From Owenia fusiformis (taxonomy: Eukaryota; Annelida; Polychaeta; Sabellida; Oweniidae), in the NCBI GenBank assembly GCA_903813345.2, contig CAIIXF020000001.1, positions 38,471,366 to 38,535,365 of the forward strand: a DNA stretch of 64,000 nt, read 5' to 3'. Below the pieces are notes generated by a model. That model worked only from the letters and a program-made list of their open reading frames with translations. It was not told the origin of the DNA and ran no database searches. Shown piece by piece: positions 35,601 through 48,300 of the stretch (the first letter of the stretch is position 1; each line of letters opens with the position of its first letter). The position numbers were made by a program, and so were the translations under genes.

Positions 35601-38600
35601 CAAATTCTGAATTTTGTAAATAGCGACCAAAACATTTTCAGAAGTCAACTTTTACCTAAATCTCAAACAACGTCTAAGCAATTAAAAATAATATAAATAA
35701 AAGATTAAAAACATATAAGATTCAATTCTATTTCAAAACTTGCATTGGTTTCACGTCGTCAATTTGGTTTAATTCCAGACACAGCATTTACAAGTAGAAA
35801 GTATCCAGATATATCCGTGCAATATCTCTCCAAACCAGGATCACGATGCGAGTCCATAAAAGATAATGAAACCTTCACAAGAGCTAGCTTACATGACAGA
35901 TTTCACAACGAACATGAAGCGAGCAAAGACGCGACGTTCAAACAATACAACCCAAAGGCCGTTGACATTGATTTGGACGCCAAATTAATAGAATACATTG
36001 AAAGTAAAGATAGGTTAGAACACATACCAGTTCCTCGGCCATCAGAACGCTACAAAAGATTGTTATGCGTCATCTCTGGTACCGCAGATCCTGAAACCAC
36101 AAAGGATAAATTAGTCAGACCACTTTCTAGTGTTGACGCAAAATTGAATAAAATGTCCATACAATTTGATGTGACGAAATCAAAAAACAGAAATGCAAAT
36201 AATAATGCAAAACAAAATAGTGATAACAATGAGTCTGATACTGTTGGCAATTACAAAAATGATACGTTATCCAGAGCAAAACGAATTATTGTGTTGGCAG
36301 AATCGAGACCCCAGACTGTTCTTTCAGAAAAACATGATGATAGTATGAAAGCACCTGAAATACACATTCACGTCCCAAGCATCCATGGCGATAATGATGA
36401 AAACGAGTCGAATGTAGAAGCGGAAGAATGGGCAAACAATAAAAATTGCAGTAATGAAAAGGCTAAGGTCGGATCTAGTAACGCTCTTCACGATAGTATA
36501 AAGACATTGTCAAAATTATCTAATCAGGAAAAGGATAAAATAAATGCAAAATCTCAGCACGTTGTGAACCAAGGCACTCCAAAATCACAGTTGTCCCCAA
36601 GAGCAAAAATGATCAAGTCTGCCCCATCGATGACAAACTTGCAAATACAAAACATGGCAATGCAATCATTAAAGCGTGGTGTTAATATGAATGCTGTAAA
36701 TACTGCAGAAAATAGAGAACCTCTACCCAAACCAAAGCTAAGCTATACTCATTCTTCAAGTGGAAGTTCTACAGTCAAACATGTGGAATCCAGGAGAGGT
36801 TCTGCAACTCAAAGCATAGCGTCAAATGACACAGCTTTGTCTAAGTATATGATTGATCAAATTGATTCACAGAGTCTATGCTCAAATGTCATCAGTGATA
36901 TCACTGAACATGAAATTGACCCCAGTCAGGCATGGAATAAGTACCCAAATGGGTTTAGGAATCCGTACGCTGCGATCGATACGTATTATTCCTCTATGTC
37001 TTCGAGCTCACCTCTGGTGCATTCTGTGGCTCGGAGGAAAGGGAGCAGCCCGGAGAGTAATGGAAACCAATATGAGAGTACCACCAAAAGTATACCATTG
37101 ACGATGAAGAAAATCTCTATGCAAGATTACAATAACGATGCTAACAGTAGCCACTATACATTTGACCAATCAAGAAGATTATCGGGCAATATTTCGAATG
37201 CAGGCGTTTCGAAAAGACGGACTGATAATGTGAAACTTCCTCCTGCTCCTCATGGTTCTCCAAAATTGACCTCAAATAGTTCCGGTGAAAATTCAGTAGA
37301 ATCAGCTGGGCAGTTGGATGAACACAGTGAGACAATCATTAAAATATCTGATCTCATTGCAGCAAACACTAATAGCAAATCACCCGTAATTACTCCAAGG
37401 CAGAATACAAATTCAGCCAAACAAGTAAAATTTGATTCAAATGCGAATGACAATGAAGGGGAAACAAGGAATTCGAGAATAACTGCACATAGTCGGTTAT
37501 TGAAACATGAGAACGATCTGCTTAGACTGAGGGAAGGGATAGATGTCGACTGGGTTAAAGAAGCACACAATCCTGTAAGTCTGATCTCTACTAATATATG
37601 CTCTCTCAGAAATGTGTACATGCAAATCTAGGTCAAAATAATTGTATCATTACTCTTATCTTATATTCCCAGATATCAGCATTGAACACGTTCCTCATAA
37701 ATAAATGAACAATGCAATTACTAGCATCATTAACAAAAAAACAATTTCATTATCATTGCCGAAATCCAAGTTACTAGTATCTGATTTGATGTCGTGGGAT
37801 GTGATAAAAATTAAAAACACAACAAACAATGTATACAGTGTTTATGAAATGATTCCTGAATGCCGATGTGAAAGAAATTATGGATTAACCTACGGTTCCC
37901 CTTTTTAAATGCCCTTACTGGCCCTGGTTGTGTATAAGATAATGAGGGAAAGAGTTGTATTTAGGTCACCATGTAAATCAATGGAGTAGGACGTTGTCTG
38001 TTCAACATAAAATCCATCATTATTGTTGGAGACAATGCAGTAAGACTTCATATACTTAATATGATTGCATTATTTCTACTGATTGCATTGTTGTTTCAGC
38101 ATCTTGGTCCTCCTGGATTCAGGCCTCCTGCTCAAAAGTCCGCATCCCAACGAGCTGGACTGAAGGATACAGGGGCCGGTCAACTTTACGCATATGGAAC
38201 AGGAAAGGTACAGAGTGTTGTATTACATGATCAGTAGAAGAATGGATACCATAGAAACGTTGTTTTCAAACACAACAGTCAACAGTTTATAGGAATTTAA
38301 ATATCGCAATATTGATAATGAACTAATTGATCTACATGTGTAAACAATTTTTGTATTTTCATCAGTCCACGGATGGAGCAGACCAAAGGCAACCCAGATG
38401 GGCATCGTCATTAAAATTAACATCAGACTATAACAGGAGCGCCATCTCAAGTGCCCCAGCCAAGCTCAATGGAAATGTATTTGATGAGAAAATGCCCAAA
38501 AGGTAGGTACCCTCGATGCGTCATTGATCTGCTATAGTCCAGTCTCATTAACTGTTTTGCCTATTAGTAGTTTTCCGAGATGTATGTTGAAAAAAGAAAA

Positions 38601-40938
38601 TTTGCTAATAATCATTAACAAAATCCTAATAAGTGTGGTATAATATCATAGGCTTAAGGGCGATAGAAATAATGTTCAAATATAGAGGGCATGCCGATCA
38701 ATCTGAGGTTAATCCTCCCGGGTTTCTAGCACACGCCAACGGACGTGAAGGATTTCAAACTGCAATTTAACTTAAACGTGGGAGCAATTGGCTTTAATAA
38801 GTTGGAACAGAATTTTCAATAAATATACGATCTTACATTCAATATATATCTGAAAAAGAATAATGAAAGAAATTGAAAAATCCAGTCAGTAAACGTTCAA
38901 GTATTGTCATTTTCACAAAATAGAAAAATAGAAATAGTGTGAGCTGACAATTTCCCCAAACTTGTCTTGCATCTTTTGTTGCCTTTTCTTTACTTCTAGC
39001 AATGATACATAATTTTAATGCTTTTCATTTCCATCTTTGCTATAATTAACACTAGGAGACGTGCTCTGTCTGGCCTTTATACTGACCAAGTCTATGGTAT
39101 GGACAATAAATGTAATGCTTCTGCTGAAATCCTTTACAGGTAACGCAATAACTACCTTATGTCTCTGTACATAAACCACCACTGGTACTATCTCTATTAG
39201 TATAGGAACCTGATATCCTTGCTTAACATTTTCTAGTATCCATTGTAAATATCACGCTTTACATGTTGACAGACAAATAGAACTTTAATAGCAAAGGATT
39301 ACCTTGATTAACAATCGATTACCTAAAAAATGAATATCACATAAATCAGTGTAAACGCATGTGCATACAGGTTTGCCCGAAGAAATCTGCATCAAAAACT
39401 GCCTCACGAGGCAGCGTCTAAGCAGCCAGTCACGTACATGACTGGCCAGGGGGTAGATTCCGGACTGAAGTTCGCCCACCATAAATTCAGACAGAAGCAG
39501 AGGTATTGATTGTGCACTGATTACATCACCAACACAGATTCCATCAGTATCATAGTGTGCACGTTGAATTCGATGCAGCACAACACATGTACATTTCACC
39601 AATACATAGAGGATATCCTATGATTTTTGAGGGATACCATTTTTATCCATGATTGCTCACCCATCTTCAAGAGTGAGTGCAGCGAATGAGCGATATCTAA
39701 GAATGGATAAAAATGATAGCCCGAGAAAATCATAGGATATCATATTTATCCAATGGCCGCTATTTTTGTGATTTGTAATTTGACCTAAAAGTTGTTGTTT
39801 TCTACATCATTTTCACTGAGTACATACTTGGAACTGTATATTGTTGCAGATCAAACAGTCAAGTGGTTATGTGGCGGCAAGTTCAAAATTAATGGAAAAT
39901 CATCCGATTTTTAGACGTCAAATGAGTCGGATACGATTTAAGTGGCGCATACCAAAATTATCTTGTGTCGTTATCCCTATACACATTTAGTATCCATCGG
40001 ATAAATATATGATACCTGCATCTCATGTTTTAGCGCTTTCTGACAATCAGAAGGCATATAGGCTGATAGGCATATGGTATCTGAATGCCAATAAATGGTT
40101 ATATTTAACCAGCACTTCACCATTGCAAATTGCTAGCTAGATTAAGATTTCTGTTTTGCTATGAAAATGATTCAGAACAAGTATCTATCCTTCAGATGTG
40201 GAATGAATTCAGTAATTATATATTATTAATTATATATTAATGCATAAGGTTGAACTCATGCATTATTCCTCATCTTATGGATAAATTCTAGTACTAAATC
40301 CTTTAACAGTTAGAATGCATATCCCACATGATGCCAAGCAACATATTGCCTTTGTGTTTTAGTGTTTGAAGTTTGCTTTATTGATTGAGTGTTTTTCATT
40401 TTTAGATGATTTTGAGAGTTGGTTTTAAAATATTTCCCAAATGGTAAATACTTTGTAGGAACTAAAATAATTTACATCCGTTCAAGATTTGCTAACTAGT
40501 AATCGTTTTTCTTTAAACAATATATTATTACTAGAAACCTCCCAGAGTTAAAAATTCCTAAACCACATTTTCTTTTACTCTGACGTCATGACTACAACTG
40601 ATATATTAATTAATGACCCATAGGGGGTCATTAACAAAAACTTCGTTTAGTTATAAATTCGTAAATCAATTGTTGTAACCATGGATATAATGACATCACA
40701 GTTAGAGAACAATGTTAATGAAGTTTCTCTTAATGGCCCCCAAGGTATTTGCAATTTGATGTTTTGGCCATGGAAATCAGAATATCAGTATGAGAACAAG
40801 ACTTCTGGTAATGTACCCAGTTAAAATAGACTACAGATGGTTGTGTTAACACATTAATGGATGAATACATGTACATAGGTAAATTATTTCTTTTTTTGCA
40901 GGAAAAAAGGTCAGAAAGACTTTCTGGTTGGACAGTGA
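29602..40938 (+). CDS. Uncharacterised 810-residue, largely disordered protein (8-exon model)
   Basis: I do not recognise the family. Exons 29602-29747, 34545-34621, 34918-34965, 35779-37574, 38100-38207, 38366-38502, 39056-39139 and 40902-40938 join in phase to 2433 nt, 810 residues plus stop. The ATG at 29602 has an in-frame TAA nine bases upstream. Residues 1-50 are basic and Ser/Thr-rich; next come ETWDTLIGWTNKDADD and a short helix, DFQQWVEKRQQLQQKF, possibly the only ordered part. The 1.8-kb exon is rich in Ser, Asn, Asp and Lys with PKSQLSPRAKMIKSAPSMTN and SPRQ-like stretches suggesting phosphorylated, low-complexity sequence. Later exons add HLGPPGFRPPAQKSASQRAG and RRRALSGLYTDQVYGMDNK. 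AATAAA follows at 41082. The gene converges on PRKCSH. Exon calls without RNA evidence; first and last exons are the least certain. Confidence 0.65.
29735..30036. repeat. Tandem duplication of 151 bp covering a predicted splice donor
   Basis: Bases 29735-29885 and 29886-30036 are identical except for one visible substitution (ATATTTTCACG versus ATAGTTTCACG). Each copy starts CCGCTCATCAAAGGTATTTG, which includes the last bases and the donor (AAAG/GTATTT) of the predicted first exon of the disordered-protein gene. Near identity implies a recent event. Confidence 0.9.
30436..33070. promoter_or_regulatory. Dispersed GTGAAAAACGTCACG-type motif cluster
   Basis: Related motifs occur at 30436-30452 (TGTGAAAAACGTCACGG), 30625-30642 (TGTGAAAAACGACCGTGG), 30781-30813 (two copies, TGTGACAATCGTCACG and CGTGAAAAACGTCACGG), 32693-32711 (TGTGAAAAACGACACGCGG) and 33050-33070 (CTGTGAAAATCGTCACG). 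The surrounding 3 kb is AT-rich, so recurrence of the CpG-containing core is notable. It lies in the first long intron of the disordered-protein gene. A binding-site cluster or remnants of a repeat are both possible. Confidence 0.35.
32111..33425 (+). CDS. Possible alternative 5' exons of the disordered-protein gene, adding a signal-peptide-like and a hydrophobic segment
   Basis: An ATG at 32111 opens MNTYMVALLFVVHAGKASLR, which looks like a signal peptide, and reaches a GTAAAC donor after 32192 (phase 1). A segment 33248-33425 between TTTTCAG and a GTAATC donor encodes RSDEHYTVNLGFQENTRGID, a lysine/glutamate helix, then LSFLLLDILTFFLW. Its exit phase (2) fits exon 34545-34621 exactly. The first exon at 29602 has the same exit phase, so the two could be alternative starts giving a soluble and a membrane-anchored form. 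Evidence is phase match and composition only. Confidence 0.3.
39609..40017. repeat. Composite foldback element with GGATATCATA-type arms
   Basis: GATATCCTATGATTTT at 39612 is matched in inverse by AAAATCATAGGATATC ending 39741, with about 39-bp imperfect arms around a 50-bp loop. A second pairing joins GGATATCATATTTATCC (39736-39752) with GGATAAATATATGATACC (39999-40016). The element lies in the last intron of the disordered-protein gene. A possible terminal exon at 39850-39892 (acceptor TTGTTGCAG, 13 codons, TAA) falls inside it and is therefore less likely than 40902-40938. Confidence 0.6.
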
Positions 40939-42369
40939 GATTTCCATCAAAAAGCATGAGCACAATTTGCATATAAGCAACAAATGGCTGACGAGGCACA
41001 ACAAGGGCAACAGGATGAAATATTTTACTGGACTTGCTTTGAAAATAAATATAATTTATCATTTTAAGAACTGTTTCTTTAAATAAAGAACATGAACAGG
41101 AATGTTTGTTTACAATTTTATTTATTGCTTGTACTGTTCCTCTCTTATATGATATAATATGTTTCAAGATAATAAAGTTGATACAAAAAAGAATGTTTAG
41201 CAATGAAATGTCACTGCTTTTGAAATTTCTTTGGCAAATCAGTGATTATGTGACTTGTATTCTAGCTACACTAACCAATCACATTACTGGATGCAGATGT
41301 ATATTTCTCTCAGATGCATTGTTATGTGAGGGTAGTATGAGTATTGTATTGTATTTTGTGAAAATTGGTCAGAATGGCATGTCTATTAATACATGTAAAT
41401 ACATACCGGTACCCCAGGCATATTTCATTCTAAGTTGGTGCTTATTTTTTTATCGAAGTACAACATTATGATTACAATCAAACTTCAACTTTTTTCAAAA
41501 GTCTTTTTAATTTTCAATTAAATTGGAGGTGCCCATTGACATATTTGCCTGGTCCCTTGCATATTGCATTTTTCTGAAAGACATGATGTTTTTAACATGT
41601 GGGATTATATAATTTTGACAGTTTTATGTGATCAACCTCTAAAAATGACATCAATAAGTAGCATACATATATTAATATATGATACATACACACACACATT
41701 AAATAGTCTAAGTACACTGTTAGAAATCTCTTCAGAATTTAGTTTCTTTTATTAAGCTCTCCATTTTTGACATTAATAGCTAAGGAATGGATATTAAATT
41801 AAAGTGTAAATGTACACTAAGTAGAGCTGTATTTGTTTAAACTTTTATAACACATTAAATTGAAAAATCTCATCATGATAGTGCATACCATTGGGGTTAA
41901 TCATTTTTCATACAACTATCTTGGGGCAACCATTTCCCATGCTCTAACCAACTAACTCCTGCTAACTTCTACCAAAATATACATTTATATGCTCTGAAGA
42001 GAATATTATTTGGAGCAAATTGAGCAATGCTTTATCGATAAATACAGTGTAACCATCACACCAGTTCTGAGTTTGGCAATAACTTTTGTAAGTGTAAGAA
42101 TAGACATCATATCTTAGTTCTGACTTTAACATCTACTCCATTTCCTACTTTACACAATGTCCATGATGTTATTCCTTTGGAATATATTATGATCTCCTGT
42201 ATACATAGAGAATTTTGCATGATAGATATGTGAGTTATGACCATCTTATATGCTTTCACAACCAAAACCTCTAAATATGAATAGTGCCAAATTCCAAAAG
42301 TCGATCATGCAAAATTTTCTATGTTCAGAATTATGTGAATGAGAATTTAATATCCTAGATTGCATATCA

Positions 42370-45300
42370 CTATAGTTCTTCATGATCATAGTGTGATCCT
42401 GTATCAACTTGTTTATTACATGCTGCTGGAGTTCTGAACTCAAATTGGTATTCACAACGACTTGGCTCTGTGGCAGAAAAAACTTCACTGGTTGTACCAC
42501 ATGTGATTTTTACCTGGAAGAAAATTGAATAGATCAATGAATTATCCATTTTCCAAATTTCTTAAGCCTGATGACACTGAGTGGTCTTTTTGATTGTCTA
42601 CAGTCTTTTGCCAGTCTTTGTAGGATTTTTAGATCAGACTTCACAGGGCCTTTGCTGGACTTGATCGGTATAGATAGGTCTTTTATAAAATCAATTACTT
42701 TTTTGTTTCCACTTGTGGAAAAGCCCTGTCAATGTAAACCTAGCTTTAGGATGTTAGTGGATTTTAAATGTAAGTCACTGCCCCCAGGATTCTGTGTATA
42801 CAAAGCGCGGACAGAATTTGCCTTAGCCTGCGGAATTGCAGAATCAACTATTTTGGTCTGGGGATAGTGGTAAGTGGTAAAATGCATTTATCATATTCAA
42901 TTCAGTAATAAAAAGTAGAACCGCTAAACTTATATCTAAAATCATTATATCTTGTTTTGGCCACTAACAATTTTGAATTTTGACTTGCATTATTCATTCA
43001 TCATCTATTAATCAAATGTCAAGACAATCAACAATATTTTGAAGAACTGACTATAACATCTGCATAATAACTTGTAAATTCTCCAGAAAAAAGTGTATGA
43101 ACTTACAGTTGTAGATCGATTAGGTCCATTCCAACATCCCTGACCATTTTCATATTTCATTACACTGTACTTGTTATCTGCGGGTCCATCCCATTTACCC
43201 CAGGTCCTAAAAAGCAAATAACTTATTAGAAAAATTGCATAGATTGTTGACATATGACAGGAAACATTAGAAGACATATCATGACTGCAATCAATGATAC
43301 ATATAACAAAAAAATATCAACACCCAGTGTGCTTTAAATTAATAAATATACCATAACCTTTAAGACCATGAATGAAATTAGAGTGATCAAAATATAGTGT
43401 ATCAAAGAAAACCCTTTTCTATGTTTATGCATAAATAAATAAAAAGAGAATCATTATGTTTAATGCTTTTCATCATGGAATCCTTTCCTGATATACATTG
43501 GTATAATCTAAGATTGATAAAAATACCTGTAGAAACATCTATAAATGGCAATTGAATGAATAAAATGTGATCCACCAGTTACAGCACAACCACAAGTCAA
43601 GTGATAATACTTTTCAAAAGGGATTATTAATTTTTGTAACAGCAGAAAAACTTCAATTCTCGGCAAAGGATAAGATTTTCAAAATGATCAATTTTTTACT
43701 AGAAGAAAACATGACATATTAAGAAATACATATAAAAGTCTATGATTGTTTAAAATGAAAAATATTGAGTTTTGAAAATTAGCCAAGAACAATTATTTCT
43801 AAATTTCTTGATACTTTATGTTAGGGCAGCAAGGTGCATTATGGTGTTGTCTATAAACAATCCATACCATGTTCTACTTTTAACTTTATATGAGTACAAT
43901 GATTACTTACCCTAAACTAGTCTCTGCACCACCATTTTTGGGACGCTGTGTAGATTTTTGGAATGGACATAATTTGTATGTGTATTCTCTATCAGTGTAT
44001 TCATAGCATTGACCTTTAAGAGGGAAGAATTCATGGTCTGACCCAAGGTCAAGGTCAATGAGTTCATTACATTCTCTGCAAAAAAAACAATTCCATTTTT
44101 TGAACATAATAGAACTGGGTTCAACCTGACATATGTGTATTAAGAATCGACACAACTGAAGAAAATGGCAGCTTAGGTTATTGTACTGTGAACCAAAACT
44201 AAATGCTGGAGAACAATCAGATTTAACTTACGTCATTTCTCTATCTATATCACTGATTTTATCGTCAGCTTCTTTGTAGTTTTTCCTTGCTTCATCAGCA
44301 GCTGTAAACATGAAATGCAATTATTATGACATGTGTTGCATTAAGTACTAATAATTACCTCATCTAGCTACCAGCATTAAGAAAACTTTACAAAGCATTA
44401 ACATGCCAAATGTCACCACCTGCCATTTGTTACAGATACAAACTACTTAATACTGTCCAAAACAAAGTTGAAGACTGTAACGATATGTTACTTACTTCTA
44501 CAGTTTGGACAAATTTCCTGATCAACATCCTTAAAGCTGATTTTAGAAGAATATATTTGCGGAATCAACAAAACGTAAATGATATAAATTGAAGGATGGC
44601 TTCAAATGACTACATAAAGTCACATACAGCCAGTTTGAAACCAAGAATACTAGTTCTAGGGCTCCTGATCACCAAACAAGAACTTGAGTGTCACATTGTG
44701 AAAGAAATCCCCTCAGTTCACGCTGACACATTATACAACATACATGACTAATACATAATATTGTGTCTTTGTTAATAATATTAAATATTCAACTTGAAGG
44801 CAAATTAGAAATGTGGGTATTGCTGACCGATTAAGACAAAGCTATTGAAATAAACATGGGATGTTTTACCATCAATTAACTGTTGTGTTTCCTCATCGTA
44901 GTCTGGCATCTGGTCATCATTATCCCCAGCTTTGTCTTTATTGTCAGAGTTATCCTGAAGAACACAGAAAATGCAATCATAATCTAAATCATTATCAATG
45001 AACTGAAGCTGAATGAAGCTTGTTTGTTACATCATATTTTATGTATATAGATTTAGTAAAAGAGTCAAAGTATAGGAAATTCTAATTTTGCGAGAATGTT
45101 CATGTTAATAAGCTTCCGAATGTTGTTACTGTAATATTTCAACATTGTATTAATCATTCCATAATGCAAATAATTCATATATCCTATTCTATTATATTTG
45201 GACAAAAACTACCTCATAATGACCCTTCAATAAATCAAAAGTAAATCTCAAATATTATTAATTATACATCTCATTCAAATTCTTTCACTGGGATATTAAA

Positions 45301-48300
45301 TCTGGGATTTATTCAAATCAATTCAAATCCTGGTATATAAAGCCTGACAGGATTGTGTCCCTCAAAAGGGTCATCTACTACCAATAACAAAACCACCAAA
45401 AGCAAATCTTAGATATTCAAATTATACATCTCATTCACACCCTGGTACATGTATAATGTATATGTAGCCTGAAAGGATTGAGTCCCTCAAAATGGTCCTT
45501 CACTAATAAACCAAAAGCAAATTTCGGATATTACAAATCATAAATCTCCATGGAACTGCTATGTTGCGATAAACCAACTCAATTCCTGGCACATGTATAC
45601 AAAACCTGATTATATAGCATTGCTCCTTTTGGTAAATATCTGGGATCATAAGCAATATGCCCCTAAAAAGAATCAATGAATGAAGTTATCACTCAATTAT
45701 TACAAAGAGATCACTCAATTATTACAAAGAGATCACTCAATTATAACAAAGAGATCACTCAATTATTACAAAGAGATCACTCAATTATTACAAAGAGAAA
45801 GTACATGTAGCTAGCACAGAAATCAATTAAATAGCAACACTAGAAAAAAAGGTGTACAAAAAGTCCCCACCAAGTGGTGATCCCGTCAAATGGTTATCCT
45901 GAAAATGAGTAGACAATTAGACTTTGCCAACACAATTTGAGGACGGAAAATCCAAAATGGCCGCCTTAAAATTTACCCAGAATCCCCAAAAATTAGCTAG
46001 TTCTAGATTTTCATACTAAGAACCACCCCTGAAAATTTGAAATTGATCCGTCAAACAGTTAAACAAGACTTTACAGACAAGATTTTAGGATGGAACATCC
46101 AAAATGGCTGCCTTGACATTTACCCAGAATGTCAAAAAACTAATCAGTTCTAGATTTTCATACTAAGAATCATCCCTGAAAAGTTGAAATTGATCTACCA
46201 AACGGTTCAACTGAAAACGCGTAGACAAGACTTTACAGACAAGATTTTAGGACAGAAAATCCAAAATGGCTGCCTTGACATTTACCCAGAATGCCAAAAA
46301 ACTAATCAGATCTAGGTTTTCATACTAAGAATCATCCCTGAAAATTTGAAATTGATGTAACAAACAGTTCACCTGGAAATGCGTAGACAAGACTTTACAG
46401 ACAAGATTTTAGGACGGAAAATCCAAAATGGCTGCCTTGACATTTACCCAGAACACCAAAAAAACTAATCAGATCTAGATTTTCATACTAAGAATCATCC
46501 CTGAAAATTTGAAATTGTTCTACCAAACGGTTCACCTGGAAATGCGTAGACAAGACTTTACAGACAAGATTTTAGGACGGAAAATCCAAAATGGCTGCCT
46601 TGACATTTACCCAGAACGCCAAAAAAACTAATCAGATCTAGATTTTCATACTAAGAATCATCCCTAAAAATTTGAAATTGATCTACAAAACGGTTCACCT
46701 GAAAACGCGTAGACAAGACTTTACAGACAAGATTTTAGGATGGAAAAAAACAAAATGGCCGACAATAAAAAAGTGATTATGAGTTTTTGCTAATTTCCTT
46801 TTACAAAATTATCACATATAACTACTGTTAACAATAACATAGGCTTTTTCAACAAAGTACACCTGAAATTATTTATAAAGCTACTAAATAGTTAAAGTAT
46901 GAAAACTCAAAAACACCATTCAATATGATACAAAGTATTATCGCGCTAACTTTTCTTCAGACATTGAAAATGGCTGACATGACTGAGCTAACAGGTCCAA
47001 AACCTAATCAGATGTAGAATGAAGTGAGCTGAACAAGATGTTAAAGTTTTCAAAGCAACTGTGAAGCTGTTTTTCTTAAAGTTTGCAGACAAGAATTTTA
47101 GCATTTGACCTCAAAATGGCCGACAGGAAGTAGCTATCGAGTTCATTTTTTTTTCATCCACATCTGTATGCACTCACAAGTTATTCCTGAAAATTTGAAG
47201 GTGATACCTGTAGCGGTTTTGGAGAATACTGCCGGACGTACGGACGGACAGACAGACAACCAGACGGACAGACAGACAGACGCGCCTAGGACGACAATAT
47301 GGCCACACACTATGTGGTGGGGACATAATAAAATGAATCACTCAATAAATTAGGTTGTGATACAAAATAAAAATAAAACAGCAAGGTTTGGTCAAACTAA
47401 AGTATAGGTAGGGATTCGGTAATCGGTACATGTAGCATCGTCTATAAACTTCAGGCTCATTGTGTAAAATGTTTACATGAAACATGTGATAATGCCCCTG
47501 TACCTCCTCATCATAAGGTTCCTCTTCTTCCTCTTCTTCATAAGCTTCACGTAAATCATCTTCCTCATCTTCACCATCATACTCTTCTTCAAAATCAGGA
47601 TGATATTCGTCATGATCCGCAATATCAGGGTCACCTTCTTTTAAAGATCCTGGTGGTGGGGGAAAGTCAATTGGGGGAGGTGGAGTGGTGTTAGGCTACA
47701 GAGGTAGTAAATACTGGTTAGGTAGTAGGTAAGACATTCAATTATATACTGAACTTTGCTATACTCTACAATCTTTTATTAGGACTGCAATGCTGAGAAT
47801 GAATATATTTCAATACTTAACACCTCAAAATATGAACACTTTCTGGTTGAAGTACAAGATGAATTCTTTAGTCAGTAATGTCTGTGATTCTGAAATGTCT
47901 ATAATAAAAAAGTTAATTTGTTCGAAGAAATTTAAATGGTTTTGTATTTAGATTAAATCATCTGAGAAATGCACATTCTCAAGCTTGTTTTCGATATCCC
48001 CGTCTCTTGAAAGCGAACAGTACTTATCACCAGCAAACTACATTCACTCTATCTGGTTAATCAGCATTTAATGTGCAAATGATGAAAAGCAAAGCCCAGT
48101 ATATTGTCAAGAGATTGTAAATAATTTAGCTCATAAAACAAAGTAATAAAGGTTTTGGCTTGTATTAAGAGTTTTAATATTCAAGCTCTCAGTTAAAACT
48201 GATATGAAAATAACCAAACATGGAAAAGAACATACATGTAATATTTTCATGCATTTTAGCAGAACAACTACCAACACCATTCCACCATACACATAATACA

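Noticed and set aside
39850-39892. Possible terminal exon of the disordered-protein gene (13 codons, TAA)
   Set aside because: It joins in phase but lies inside a foldback element and has a weaker polypyrimidine tract than the acceptor at 40901; kept only as an alternative.
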